A DNA stretch of 64,000 bases from Oscillospiraceae bacterium (GCA_009777635.1 WRLK01000001.1:62001-126000), one strand, 5' to 3'; positions 8,494 to 16,910 are shown, counted from the first letter of the stretch. The notes: a model not told the origin generated them from the sequence alone. Made by a program: numbers and translations.

Positions 8494-9600
8494 ATGAATT
8501 TGATCGGCAAGCCGGAAATAATGAAAGAAGTGAATTCCTCTATCATTGAGCGGTTAATTTATAAGCATGGCCCGTTATCAAAGCCGAAGCTTGCCAGAAT
8601 GACGAACCTCAGCATGCCCACGGTCAATAAAATTGTGGATGACTTGGAAAAAAAGGGGCTCATTGCTTCTGTCGGCCTGTGCTCAAAAGGGGCCGGGCGA
8701 AAAGCAATATTGTATCAGCTAAACAAAGATTATGGATGTATCATATCCCTTTATTATTTTTGGGGGAACTACCTCTGCAAGCTTGTTGACATGGGCGGAA
8801 ACACTTTATTCGAAGAAAAATACCGGTTGGATAATACAACCTCCGAGACGGCGCTTCTCTCCACATTCCATGCCATTGACGAAATGGTAAGCCGCGCAAC
8901 CGGCAAAATTATAGCGATTGGCGTCGGCGTGCCCGGGGCAGTTCTGTCGGACGGCAAATTATTCGCGATACCAAAAGTCAAGGTGTGGGAAGGGTTCAAT
9001 TTAAAAGAAGCGCTTTCTGCGCGTTATAGCGCCAATATTTATATTGAAAACGACGTAAACCTCGCGACAATGGGTTATTATCTGAAGAATTTTAGCGACG
9101 AGCTTGATGATATCGCGTATATCTATGCCGGAAACGGTATGGGCTCCGGGATTATCATAAACAAAAAGTTTTACCGGGGCGCAACGAATTTTTCCGGTGA
9201 ATTTGGGTTCATGGCGCCCCTAAGCGGGGAAAGCCCTCAATATAACTATACGATTGAAGGCGGCTATCTAGAGAAAAAGCTGATTCCATTGATAAAAAAT
9301 GGCAATGGTGACGGCGAAAAGTACGGTAAAGACGATAAAGATGTTCTAATCAACTATTTTACGGCAATTGCGGCGAATTATATCGCGATTATAAATCCGG
9401 CTGCCATCGTTTTCGGCGGAGAAGTTTTTGACGAAGCTTTTATAGAAGAAATCCGGCTGCGCCTGAACCGCTATTCACCCATTAACAGCATATTGGTATT
9501 CGATGGCGAAAATAACAAAATGGGTATTGAGGGACTTATTCTAGCTTGTATGGATAACATTATTTCAAATATTGAATGGGTGCAGACCGCAGGGGTATAG
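8494..9600 (+). CDS. ROK-family transcriptional repressor
   Basis: Sugar-responsive repressor of 368 residues. Residues about 10-75 form a winged helix (IIERLIYKHGPLSKPKLARM, then MPTVNKIVDDLEKKGLI), as in NagC/Mlc/XylR regulators. The rest is a ROK fold with GVGVPGAV and IENDVNLATMGYYL. Unlike ROK kinases it has no DxGGT phosphate loop (YYFWGNYLCKLVDMGG stands in its place) and lacks the CxCGxxGCxE zinc motif (the region reads NFSGEFGFM then IEGGYLEKK). It should therefore act only as a sensor and regulator. It sits between the kinase and the transporter operon, with matching palindromes before itself and before the binding-protein gene. Confidence 0.88.
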   Translation: MNLIGKPEIMKEVNSSIIERLIYKHGPLSKPKLARMTNLSMPTVNKIVDDLEKKGLIASVGLCSKGAGRKAILYQLNKDYGCIISLYYFWGNYLCKLVDMGGNTLFEEKYRLDNTTSETALLSTFHAIDEMVSRATGKIIAIGVGVPGAVLSDGKLFAIPKVKVWEGFNLKEALSARYSANIYIENDVNLATMGYYLKNFSDELDDIAYIYAGNGMGSGIIINKKFYRGATNFSGEFGFMAPLSGESPQYNYTIEGGYLEKKLIPLIKNGNGDGEKYGKDDKDVLINYFTAIAANYIAIINPAAIVFGGEVFDEAFIEEIRLRLNRYSPINSILVFDGENNKMGIEGLILACMDNIISNIEWVQTAGV

Positions 9601-9627
9601 CCCCGCAAGCACGGTACATCATGGTGT

Positions 9628-9653
9628 TAATTAATAGGATATCCTGTTAATTA
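9628..9653. promoter_or_regulatory. Probable ROK operator O2 before the sugar transporter operon
   Basis: A 26-bp near-perfect palindrome, TAATTAATAGGAT then ATCCTGTTAATTA, with 12 of 13 positions paired. It shares TTAATTAATA with the palindrome before the ROK gene. It lies 39 bp ahead of the binding-protein start, where a repressor would block transcription. Confidence 0.65.
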
Positions 9654-9691
9654 TAGATAAAAATACAACAAAAGGAGGAAATTTAGCTATT

Positions 9692-10735
9692 ATGAAGAAA
9701 ACCTTAACAACCCTGTTGATACTTATCGTATCAATAAGCTTGGTAGCCTGTGGCGGCGGTTCCGCGCCGGCGCCCGCAGCTCCTGCCGAATCCGCACCTG
9801 AAGCGGCGCCCGCAGCGCCTGCCAATGATGCACCCGCGGCGCCGGCAGAGGGCGGGCAATGGAAAGCGGGCTTCATCACCCAGGCAATGTCCAACGAATC
9901 TCAGGCGTTCTCATGGAGGGAATTCCAAAGGCTTGCCCCTGAATACGGCTTTACGATGAATATGTGGTCGGGCGAGACCGGGCCGCAGGACGAAGTTGCC
10001 GGTATTGAGCAAGCGATTGCCGAGGGCTACGACGCCATCTTTGTCAACCCCAGCAGTATTGAATCCATCATCCCCGCCTTGATGCAGGCCAAGGAGGCCG
10101 GGCTGATTGTCGGAATGTTCTCTTCCGAGCTTCCCGAGGAGCATCAGAACCTGCGCGACTTCTTCTGCGGTTCCGACGACTTCCAGGGCGGACAGCAAGC
10201 CGGCGAGTTTGTCGTAACGCATTTCCCGGACGGCGCAAGCTTCGTTGAGGTTGGCGGCCAGGCAGGCCACGACGCGCAAATTAAGCGCCACGACGGTTTC
10301 CGCGCAGGAATCGCGGGTTCTAACATCGTTGAGCTCGATTCCCAGAACGTACCAGGGCCGTGGCCTACAAATGAAGCAATGGCAATCATGGAAGATTTCC
10401 TCGTCAGACACGGCGATGCGATTAACATTGTATTCTGCCACTGGGATAACGGCGCAAGCGGCGTTATCGAAGCGATTGAAAACTCGGGCAGAAAAGCAAA
10501 CGCGGACGACGGTATATTCGTCATCGGCGTTGACGGAAACAGAACGGGATACGCTCAGGTCCGCGCAGGCACTCAGGCGCTCAGCGTAGGACAAAGCTTC
10601 ACCAACATGGCAAAGCAATCCCTCGAGAATGCAAAAACCATGCTGGAAGGCGGAACAGTACCGGCCGTTAACTTCATCCCGCTTGACATGGTCACACTTG
10701 GATCGATTGACAGCTTCGTGGAGCCTGATTGGTAG
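9692..10735 (+). CDS. Ribose-type sugar-binding lipoprotein (type 1 periplasmic fold)
   Basis: Binding protein of 347 residues for the ABC transporter encoded downstream. It has a signal peptide with lipobox LVAC, then an Ala/Pro-rich linker (about 20-55), then a type-1 periplasmic-binding fold as in RbsB/MglB: FITQAMSNESQAFSW, AIAEGYDAIFVNPSS, and the hinge-region segments near FVIGVDGNRTGYAQV. The ATG follows AAAGGAGGAAAT at good spacing. The gene opens a four-gene operon behind a probable ROK operator and is followed at once by a strong hairpin. The ligand is probably a monosaccharide, but which one is not visible. Confidence 0.92.
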   Translation: MKKTLTTLLILIVSISLVACGGGSAPAPAAPAESAPEAAPAAPANDAPAAPAEGGQWKAGFITQAMSNESQAFSWREFQRLAPEYGFTMNMWSGETGPQDEVAGIEQAIAEGYDAIFVNPSSIESIIPALMQAKEAGLIVGMFSSELPEEHQNLRDFFCGSDDFQGGQQAGEFVVTHFPDGASFVEVGGQAGHDAQIKRHDGFRAGIAGSNIVELDSQNVPGPWPTNEAMAIMEDFLVRHGDAINIVFCHWDNGASGVIEAIENSGRKANADDGIFVIGVDGNRTGYAQVRAGTQALSVGQSFTNMAKQSLENAKTMLEGGTVPAVNFIPLDMVTLGSIDSFVEPDW

Positions 10736-10750
10736 AAATCAGCCAAGATT

Positions 10751-10774
10751 CCGAGCCGGCAAAAGCCGGCTCGG
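10751..10774 (+). terminator. Intercistronic hairpin after the binding-protein gene
   Basis: A perfect 10-bp G+C-rich stem (CCGAGCCGGC with GCCGGCTCGG) around an AAAA loop, 15 bases past the stop codon. Only a weak T-rich tail follows, and the ATPase gene lies just downstream. It probably raises binding-protein mRNA relative to the membrane subunits. Confidence 0.7.
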
Positions 10775-10821
10775 GATTCTGTTAATTGCGTCAAGAACAT
10801 ATGGAAGAAGAGGAATCACAC

Positions 10822-12303
10822 GTGGATAACATAGATAATAATATAATTTTATCAGTCAAAAACGTGGGCAAATCATTCCCCGGTGTCAAAGCTTTAGACA
10901 ACGTTTCCATCGAATGCAGGCGCGGGAGCGTTCACGGCGTTGTTGGAGAAAACGGCGCGGGTAAATCTACGCTCATGAAAATACTTTCGGGTGTATATAC
11001 GAAAGACTCCGGAACTGTTATGTTCGACGGAGAAACCATTGAGCATACCACACCGATCCAATCCATTAAAAAAGGCCTTAGCATTATTTATCAGGAATTC
11101 AACCTGGTCAATACCCTTACCGTCGGCGAGAATATATATCTTGGCCGTTTTTCGGAAATGAAAGGTATGCGCAACATACATAAGAAAGCCCGTGAGCTTC
11201 TTGACAGTATAGGAAGCACGATTAACACCCACAGAATGGTGGGAGATCTAAGCGCCGCTGAAAAACAGATGGTAGAAATCACCAAAGCATTGTCTTTTGA
11301 TTCTAAGCTTATTATTATGGATGAGCCAAGCAGCAGCTTGACTTCGGACGAGCTGAAGCAGTTGTTCGTGATTATCGGGGATTTACGGGAAAAGGGCGTC
11401 ACAATTATTTACATAAGCCATAAATTGGACGAGATATTCGAGCTTTGCGACATTGTCACAATCATGCGCGACGGGCGCGTAATTGACACGAAACCCACAA
11501 CTGATTTGGATCGCAGTGAAATGATTGCAAAGATGGTCGGGCGCGAAATTGAAAATGAGTTTCCCCCGCGGCCGCATTGCGTCGGCGAAACGATTATGGA
11601 GGTTAAAAAGATTCGCACACGCAAGCTCAACGATATCTCTTTTACACTTAAAAAAGGTGAAATACTCGGGTTTGTGGGGCTTGTCGGCGCGGGCCGCACG
11701 GAAATCATCCGGGCGATTTACGGCGCGGACAAAACCAAAGAACTCGAGATATTGATAAATGGAAAGCCCGTCAATATCAAAAAGCCCATTCAGGCAATGC
11801 GTGAAAGCATAGGCCTTGTCCCGGAGGACCGCAAGCTGGAAGGTCTGGTGCTGCCGTTTTCGGTGCAGTCCAACATTGCGATGGCGAGCTTGAAAGGGAT
11901 TTCAAAATTCGGCTTTGTAAACGCATCGAAAGAAAAGGAAATCGCTGACAGGCAAATCAAAAACCTTTCAGTCAAAACGCCGTCCCCTCATACGAAGGTC
12001 GTAACGCTTTCGGGGGGCAACCAGCAAAAGTGTATTATGGGGCGCTGGCTTGAGATTAACCCCGACATCCTTATATTGGACGAGCCGACGCGCGGCATTG
12101 ACGTCGGCACGAAGTATGAGATTTATCTACTGATTAAAGAAATTGCGGAAAAAGGCGGTTCGGTTATCATGATTTCTTCCGAGCTGCCGGAAGTGCTGTC
12201 CATGAGCAACCGTGTGCTTACGATATGCGAAGGGCGTATCACCGGGGAATTCAACCCTGAAAAAGACTCGGCACACGATATTATGGACGCCGCAATCGGA
12301 TGA
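10822..12303 (+). CDS. Sugar ABC transporter ATPase, double-domain RbsA/MglA type
   Basis: Energy-coupling subunit of about 493 residues with two fused ABC domains. The first has Walker A GENGAGKST, signature LSAAEKQ and Walker B LIIMDEPSS. The second has the degenerate loop GLVGAGRTE normal for this family, signature LSGGNQQK and Walker B ILILDEPTRG. I prefer GTG 10822 because GAAGAGGAA lies eight bases ahead. An ATG at 10801 is in frame, but nothing like a binding site precedes it. The stop overlaps the ATG-proximal region of the first permease, and all three subunits belong to one operon. Confidence 0.93.
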   Translation: MDNIDNNIILSVKNVGKSFPGVKALDNVSIECRRGSVHGVVGENGAGKSTLMKILSGVYTKDSGTVMFDGETIEHTTPIQSIKKGLSIIYQEFNLVNTLTVGENIYLGRFSEMKGMRNIHKKARELLDSIGSTINTHRMVGDLSAAEKQMVEITKALSFDSKLIIMDEPSSSLTSDELKQLFVIIGDLREKGVTIIYISHKLDEIFELCDIVTIMRDGRVIDTKPTTDLDRSEMIAKMVGREIENEFPPRPHCVGETIMEVKKIRTRKLNDISFTLKKGEILGFVGLVGAGRTEIIRAIYGADKTKELEILINGKPVNIKKPIQAMRESIGLVPEDRKLEGLVLPFSVQSNIAMASLKGISKFGFVNASKEKEIADRQIKNLSVKTPSPHTKVVTLSGGNQQKCIMGRWLEINPDILILDEPTRGIDVGTKYEIYLLIKEIAEKGGSVIMISSELPEVLSMSNRVLTICEGRITGEFNPEKDSAHDIMDAAIG

Positions 12304-12317
12304 TAGGGGGGGTTATC

Positions 12318-13292
12318 ATGACGGATCAACTGCGTCTCAAGAGCTTTAATCTTGGGAAATTTGTGATAGAATATTTGGTGTTTATCGCCATTGTACTGCT
12401 TGTTATCATAACGGCAATCGTTGAGCCCAGATTTTTATCGGCTGAGAACTTCACGAATCTTATGCGTCAATTTGGGCCGTTGAGCTTCGTGGCCTTGGGC
12501 ATGACGTTTATCATCGTCGGCGGGTTTATCGACCTTTCGGTTCCAGGTATGATTTCGCTTGTGGCGATTATTTCTTTATCACTGGTCGATACGATAGGGG
12601 AAATTCCCGCAATACTCGTCGGATTGGCGCTCGGCGCCGCCATGGGATGCTTAAATGGCACAATTCTTATCATCTCGGGGGCTTCAACCCAGGCAAAGGC
12701 GCTGTTCATTACATTTGGAATGAGTCAGGTTTACGGCGCGCTTGCGCTGATTCACACCGACGGCACTTCAATGAACCGGAACCTGCTTGAGCATGAAATG
12801 CCCCTTACCCGCGTACTTGGTTCCGGAATGCTCGGCCCGCTTTCCGTGTCGTTTGTCGTGTTCCTGTTTTTCCTCACCGTACTCTATATATTTCAGACAA
12901 GGACGTTTCTCGGCCGGTCCATCAACTATACCGGCGGCAATATCGTCGCGGCGGAGCTTTCCGGCATACCCACCAAGCGTATCATGATCTTAATCTACGC
13001 GATATGCGGTTTTATGGCTGCGGTGAGCGCGGTTGTGCTGTTCTCCCGCGTTTCCGTTACGACGCCGACTGTGGGCATGAACTACGAAAGGGACGCCATT
13101 ATGGCTGTCGTCGTCGGCGGCACCTCGCTCCTCGGCGGAAGAGGAAACGTGCTGCGAACAGTTCTGGGGGTTTCTCTGGTCGTGCTGATGTCTAACTGCA
13201 TGAATCTGATGGGGGTCCAGTCCCACTTGCAGGAAGTGGTAAGAGGCGCAATACTCGTTATAGCGATATGGCTTGACCATCGCAGGCAATAA
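12318..13292 (+). CDS. Sugar ABC transporter permease, RbsC type (first)
   Basis: Integral membrane subunit of 324 residues in the BPD_transp_2 family, with about eight to ten hydrophobic segments. Family features include FIIVGGFIDLSVPGM in the first third and the conserved MAVVVGGTSLLGGRG near the C terminus. ATG 12318 is preceded by AGGGGGG. A second, different permease follows 17 bases after its stop, so the channel is probably a heterodimer, in contrast to the RbsC homodimer. Confidence 0.92.
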   Translation: MTDQLRLKSFNLGKFVIEYLVFIAIVLLVIITAIVEPRFLSAENFTNLMRQFGPLSFVALGMTFIIVGGFIDLSVPGMISLVAIISLSLVDTIGEIPAILVGLALGAAMGCLNGTILIISGASTQAKALFITFGMSQVYGALALIHTDGTSMNRNLLEHEMPLTRVLGSGMLGPLSVSFVVFLFFLTVLYIFQTRTFLGRSINYTGGNIVAAELSGIPTKRIMILIYAICGFMAAVSAVVLFSRVSVTTPTVGMNYERDAIMAVVVGGTSLLGGRGNVLRTVLGVSLVVLMSNCMNLMGVQSHLQEVVRGAILVIAIWLDHRRQ

Positions 13293-13308
13293 TCAGGGGG
13301 TGAATGAT

Positions 13309-14280
13309 ATGAATGTAAATGTAATGACACTCAGACAACAAACGATTCGAGTGCTCTCCAAGCAAAAAGCGGTAATCGCGATTGCGATTATGTTGTTTGT
13401 TATGCTATTTCCTAATACGAATTTCTATACGCCGCTTAACATTATGAATATTTTTAGAGCGGCATCGCCTGATTTAATCATCGCATTTGGCGTGACCTTG
13501 GCAGTCATATGCCGCGGCTGCGATTTGTCAGTCGGCTCTGTGATGGCTCTTTCCGGCATTATCGCGATACAACTGATCAACGGTGGCATGAACATAGGGC
13601 TGGCTATACTGCTCGCTACATTATCGGGCAGCGTGGTAGGCTTCATCAATGGCTTCCTGATTGTGCATCAAAAGACAGAAGCGTTCATCATTACATTGGG
13701 AATGGGTATGCTGGTCAAGGGCGTTGCCCTGCTGCTCACGAGCGCCAACCCTGTTCCCGCCAAAAATATGAGTTTTATGATGATTTCGAATGGAAGCCTT
13801 CTCGGTATCCCCAACATTATGTTATTCATGCTTCTGTTAGGCGCTTTCACATATTGGCTCCTGCGCTACACAAGCTTTGGCAGGAACCTCTACGCCCTGG
13901 GCGGCGACTATGAGGTCGCGGAGCATTCGGGCATTAACGTCATACGTGCAAAATGGGTTGCGTTCACTATCACAGGGACATACGCCGCCATCGCGGGCGT
14001 GCTTCTCGCTTCGAGACTGAATACGGGCTCGCCCATCTACGGAGACGCAATCCCCCTGCTGGTCAACTGCGGCGTCGTCATTGGCGGCACCTCCTTTTCC
14101 GGGGGCGTAGGCGGCGTGGTGCAGAGCTTTATCGGTATCATGGTCATGCAGCTCTTGGTGACCTGCATGGGTGCGTTGGAGGTTGACCGCTTTATTCGGA
14201 TGCTGGTTCTCGGCATTGTTATTGTAATCATTATCTGCATGGACTGTTATTCAATCAAACGCAAGAAAGAAGATGTATAG
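13309..14280 (+). CDS. Sugar ABC transporter permease, RbsC type (second)
   Basis: Second BPD_transp_2 membrane subunit, 323 residues. It shows VTLAVICRGCDLSVGSVMAL early (the usual GGIDLSVGS region with RGCD instead of GGID), FIITLGMGMLVKG in the middle and VVIGGTSFSGGVGG near the end. ATG 13309 is preceded by AGGGGGTG. It closes the operon, and a hairpin lies 40 bases downstream. The two permeases are clearly paralogous but diverged, so they likely pair to form the pore. Confidence 0.92.
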   Translation: MNVNVMTLRQQTIRVLSKQKAVIAIAIMLFVMLFPNTNFYTPLNIMNIFRAASPDLIIAFGVTLAVICRGCDLSVGSVMALSGIIAIQLINGGMNIGLAILLATLSGSVVGFINGFLIVHQKTEAFIITLGMGMLVKGVALLLTSANPVPAKNMSFMMISNGSLLGIPNIMLFMLLLGAFTYWLLRYTSFGRNLYALGGDYEVAEHSGINVIRAKWVAFTITGTYAAIAGVLLASRLNTGSPIYGDAIPLLVNCGVVIGGTSFSGGVGGVVQSFIGIMVMQLLVTCMGALEVDRFIRMLVLGIVIVIIICMDCYSIKRKKEDV

Positions 14281-14320
14281 CCGCAGAGTCGTTGATTCGA
14301 GTTCGACTTGGCAAGCCAGA

Positions 14321-14350
14321 CAAGCAGCCTGATTTTCATCGGGCTGCTTG
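14321..14350 (+). terminator. Probable terminator of the ribose-type transporter operon
   Basis: A 9-bp stem, CAAGCAGCC with GGCTGCTTG, with a 12-base loop and a short T-containing tail (TTATTGT). It separates the sugar operon from the thiamine promoter. Confidence 0.6.
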
Positions 14351-14377
14351 TTATTGTAGTGAAATAAAAAAATACAT

Positions 14378-14406
14378 TTGAAAAATAATCTAGCTTGTGT
14401 TATAAT
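14378..14406 (+). promoter_or_regulatory. Sigma-A promoter of the thiamine operon
   Basis: TTGAAA (14378-14383) and a perfect TATAAT (14401-14406) with a 17-bp spacer, immediately ahead of the TPP riboswitch. Confidence 0.85.
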
Positions 14407-14413
14407 AATTAAA

Positions 14414-14506
14414 ATTAAATATTCGGGGGCTTGCGCATGCAGGCTGAGAGGAAGCAATAGCGCTTCGACCGTACCTGATTTGGATAATGCCAACGTAGGG
14501 AATTTA
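14414..14506 (+). promoter_or_regulatory. TPP riboswitch (THI element)
   Basis: Contains the conserved THI-box blocks in order: a GGGGGC run, CAGGCTGAGAGG (the CUGAGA core, about 14440-14451), GACC, then TACCTGATTTGGATAATGCC (14472-14491) and CGTAGGGAA. A terminator and then a ribosome binding site follow. TPP binding should stop transcription of the downstream genes when thiamine is plentiful. Exact ends are approximate. Confidence 0.95.
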
Positions 14507-14515
14507 TTCGTTTTT

Positions 14516-14554
14516 AATGCTCTATGCCTTCTTGGCGTGGAGCATTTATTTTTT
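14516..14554 (+). terminator. Riboswitch-controlled terminator
   Basis: AATGCTC pairs with GAGCATT and the inner ATGCC with GGCGT, followed by a T-rich run (14545-14554). The run ends in the AGGAGG of the next gene, so this is the expression platform of the TPP riboswitch. Confidence 0.88.
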
Positions 14555-14569
14555 AGGAGGTAAAAGTCA

Positions 14570-14899
14570 ATGGAAAACAAAAAAATCGAGTGCAGCGTAG
14601 CAATTCAAGTGCTGCCGGGAGTAGAGGGCGAGCAGGTGCTCAAGGTTGTGGATAAAGTGATCGAGCACATAAAATCCATCGGGCTGCCTTTTTCCGTCGG
14701 GCCGTTTGAAACGACGGTGGAAGGAGATTTGGATACCCTGATGGATATGGTAAAGCAGTGCCAGCTAATTTGCATACGCGAAGGCGCGCCGCAGGTTATG
14801 TCCTACGTCAAAATTGCCTATAGTCCGCAGATGGGAGTATGGAGCATTGCTGAAAAAACCGCAAAACATAACATTAAACCTCTTCGAAGCCTATCGTGA
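14570..14899 (+). CDS. Thiamine-binding protein, YkoF/MTH1187 family
   Basis: Small 109-residue protein with the ferredoxin-like fold of the thiamine-binding UPF0045/YkoF family. Typical features are the opening strand CSVAIQVLPG, the helix following GEQVLKVVDKVIEHI and GLPFSVGPFETTVEGD. The ATG follows TAGGAGG directly after the riboswitch terminator. It probably binds thiamine or its pyrimidine moiety in the cytoplasm and helps the transporter encoded next, though this family's role is not settled. Its TGA overlaps the GTG of the next gene. Confidence 0.85.
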   Translation: MENKKIECSVAIQVLPGVEGEQVLKVVDKVIEHIKSIGLPFSVGPFETTVEGDLDTLMDMVKQCQLICIREGAPQVMSYVKIAYSPQMGVWSIAEKTAKHNIKPLRSLS

Positions 14900-15651
14900 A
14901 TGGTTTCGAAAGAGGCCTATTTAAATGGCAGCCTCTGTCATTGGTGGCAGGGATCGTTTTGTTGTGGCAGGCGGTTTCGATGCTGGGCGTTGTCGATGCG
15001 TTTATTCTGCCGCCGCCAATGGCGGTGCTGCAAGCCTTTTGCAGTGATTTCACCTTGCTTATGGGGCACAGCGTGTCTACCCTTATGCAGGCATTCATCG
15101 GGCTTTCCATCAGCATTGTGGCGGGGTATGTCGCGGCGGTGTGCATGGACAGGTTTGATTACTGGCGAAAGGCGTTATACCCGATGCTCATACTCAGCCA
15201 AACCGTACCGTACATCGCCATAGCGCCGCTATTGGTGCTGTGGCTGGGCTACGGCATGGCGCCTAAAATTGTGCTTGTAAGCCTTACCTGTTTTTTCCCC
15301 ATTGCCGTCAACGTTTACGATGGCATACGCGGGATTCACCGGGAATATATAGACGAGCTTAGCGTCATGGGCGGCAGTTATATGGAAGGTTTGAGATTCG
15401 TTAAGCTGCCGCTTAGCTTGCCCGGGTTTTTCTCGGCGCTTAAAATCGCGACTACATATTCCTTTGTCGGCGCGGTGATTGCCGAGTGGATCGGCGGCAC
15501 GCGGGGGCTTGGCGTTTACATGACGCGGGTGCGCAGGACATTTGAGTTTGACAAAATGTTCGCAGTTATTTTGCTCATTTCCCTGATAAGCCTTGGGCTT
15601 ATGGGGGTTGTAAAATTTATGGAAAAGAGGCTGACAAAGGATGTTATTTAA
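14896..15651 (+). CDS. ABC transporter permease, ThiX-like
   Basis: Membrane subunit of 251 residues in the BPD_transp_1 (SsuC/TauC/ThiX) family, with about six hydrophobic segments. The cytoplasmic EAA-like loop is DELSVMGGSYMEGLRFVKLP, followed by the substrate-independent VGAVIAEWIGGTRGLG. The start is GTG 14896, forming a GTGA overlap with the preceding stop. It carries a probable thiamine precursor (such as hydroxymethylpyrimidine) across the membrane with the binding protein encoded next. No ATP-binding subunit is encoded in this operon. Confidence 0.88.
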   Translation: MNGFERGLFKWQPLSLVAGIVLLWQAVSMLGVVDAFILPPPMAVLQAFCSDFTLLMGHSVSTLMQAFIGLSISIVAGYVAAVCMDRFDYWRKALYPMLILSQTVPYIAIAPLLVLWLGYGMAPKIVLVSLTCFFPIAVNVYDGIRGIHREYIDELSVMGGSYMEGLRFVKLPLSLPGFFSALKIATTYSFVGAVIAEWIGGTRGLGVYMTRVRRTFEFDKMFAVILLISLISLGLMGVVKFMEKRLTKDVI

Positions 15652-16609
15652 ACGTTTATTGATTATTTTATTTGCAGCGGTACTGGTCTTGCCGGGATGC
15701 GGACAAAGCCGGAGTGATTCCGCGCCGGAGCAGGTCACGCTGGTGCTTGACTGGACGCCCAATACCAACCATACCGGATTTTTTGCCGCGGACGAGCTTG
15801 GTTATTTTGCCGAAGAAGGATTAAGCTTTGCGTTTGTGCAGCCTCCGGAAGACGGTGCGCTGGCTCTTGTTGCCGCAGGCAGGGCGGATTTCGGCATATC
15901 CTTCCAGGAGGAGGTTCTGCTTGCCGCAAACGCAAGAACCCCTCTGCCGGTTGTCGCAATCGCCGCGGTTGTGGAGCATAACACCGGCGGTATTCTTTCC
16001 CTGTCTGAATCGGGCATCACGCGCTTCCGCGATCTCGAAGGTATGCGGTACGGAAGCTGGCAGGTGCCGATTTATGACGAGCTGATAAAAGAATGCGTGC
16101 GGTTGGACGGCGGAAATCCCGGCAATGTGGATTTTGTGCCCAACTCGGCGCTTGACAATATTACCGGGATTCAGCGGGATTTTGACGCGGTCTGGGTTTT
16201 TGAGGGATGGGACAAGGTGATTGCCGACAGACACGGATTTGAGACGAATTTTATCGCCTTTCGCGATATAAGCCCAATCTTTGACTACTACACGCCGGTG
16301 CTTATCACAAGCGAAGAGCGGCTGAACAGCGACGTGACCGCAAAATTTTTAAGGGCGGCAGCCAGAGGCTTTGAATATGCGCGCGACAATCCGGAAGAAG
16401 CCGCGGATATCCTTCACAGGCATGTGCCGGAAATGGACAGAGAACTGCTGGCCGCTTCGCAGCGGTATCTCAGCGGGGAATATTACAAGGGCGCAAAATG
16501 GGGCTATATCGACAGCGAGAGATGGAACGCATTTTTCTCGTGGATGCGGGAAAATGAATTCGTTGACAGCGACGCCGCCAACGAAGCGTTTCGCAACGTG
16601 GAGTATTAA
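15641..16609 (+). CDS. ThiY-like substrate-binding lipoprotein (NMT1/THI5 family)
   Basis: Extracellular binding protein of 322 residues with a signal peptide and lipobox VLPGC. The mature part opens with the NMT1/THI5 signature LVLDWTPNTNHTGFFAADEL and contains FGISFQEEVLLAA and YGSWQVPIYDEL. This family binds hydroxymethylpyrimidine or its breakdown products. The start overlaps the permease gene by 11 bases. TPP-riboswitch control supports a thiamine-precursor substrate. The gene ends the operon. Confidence 0.9.
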   Translation: MLFKRLLIILFAAVLVLPGCGQSRSDSAPEQVTLVLDWTPNTNHTGFFAADELGYFAEEGLSFAFVQPPEDGALALVAAGRADFGISFQEEVLLAANARTPLPVVAIAAVVEHNTGGILSLSESGITRFRDLEGMRYGSWQVPIYDELIKECVRLDGGNPGNVDFVPNSALDNITGIQRDFDAVWVFEGWDKVIADRHGFETNFIAFRDISPIFDYYTPVLITSEERLNSDVTAKFLRAAARGFEYARDNPEEAADILHRHVPEMDRELLAASQRYLSGEYYKGAKWGYIDSERWNAFFSWMRENEFVDSDAANEAFRNVEY

Positions 16610-16724
16610 GGGCTGTTGACATGAGGCTGAATAGTTAAAAAAATATATAAATAAATAAATTTTGTCTATGTATTCCGGTTGATATTTACATTATGATAAA
16701 AATATACAGGTAAAGGAGCTCTTC

Positions 16725-16889
16725 TAGGGCGTGTTCCCACTATCCGAAATGTTCAGGTTTTGAGCAGATTTTGTGCCAGTCTAGGCAAAAATTTGCAGGA
16801 ATACTTGGCGTATTTCAAGAATTTTTAACGACGAATGGCGCAAAATCTGCCAAAAAATGGGCGTTGAGCGGTAGTGGGAACACGCCCTA
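16725..16889. mobile_element. MITE-like element, 165 bp, TA-flanked
   Basis: Perfect 18-bp terminal inverted repeats (TAGGGCGTGTTCCCACTA at the left, its complement at the right), starting and ending in TA as in Tc1/mariner-IS630 MITEs, where TA is the duplicated target. Inside is a second inverted repeat (16764-16778 with 16836-16850, 14 of 15 paired), so the whole element can fold into a long hairpin. It encodes nothing. It occupies the leader of the gene at 16911, just after an AAAGGAG at 16712-16718. Confidence 0.8.
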
Positions 16890-16910
16890 AAAACAGAAAG
16901 GATAACAGTC

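Noticed and set aside
14281-14320. tRNA-like sequence GATTCGAGTTCGAC downstream of the second permease
   Set aside because: No acceptor or anticodon stem can be formed around it.
14900-15223. 107-codon frame overlapping the ThiX-like permease in another frame
   Set aside because: Its Cys/Arg-rich product has no family features. The GTG-started frame encodes the permease.
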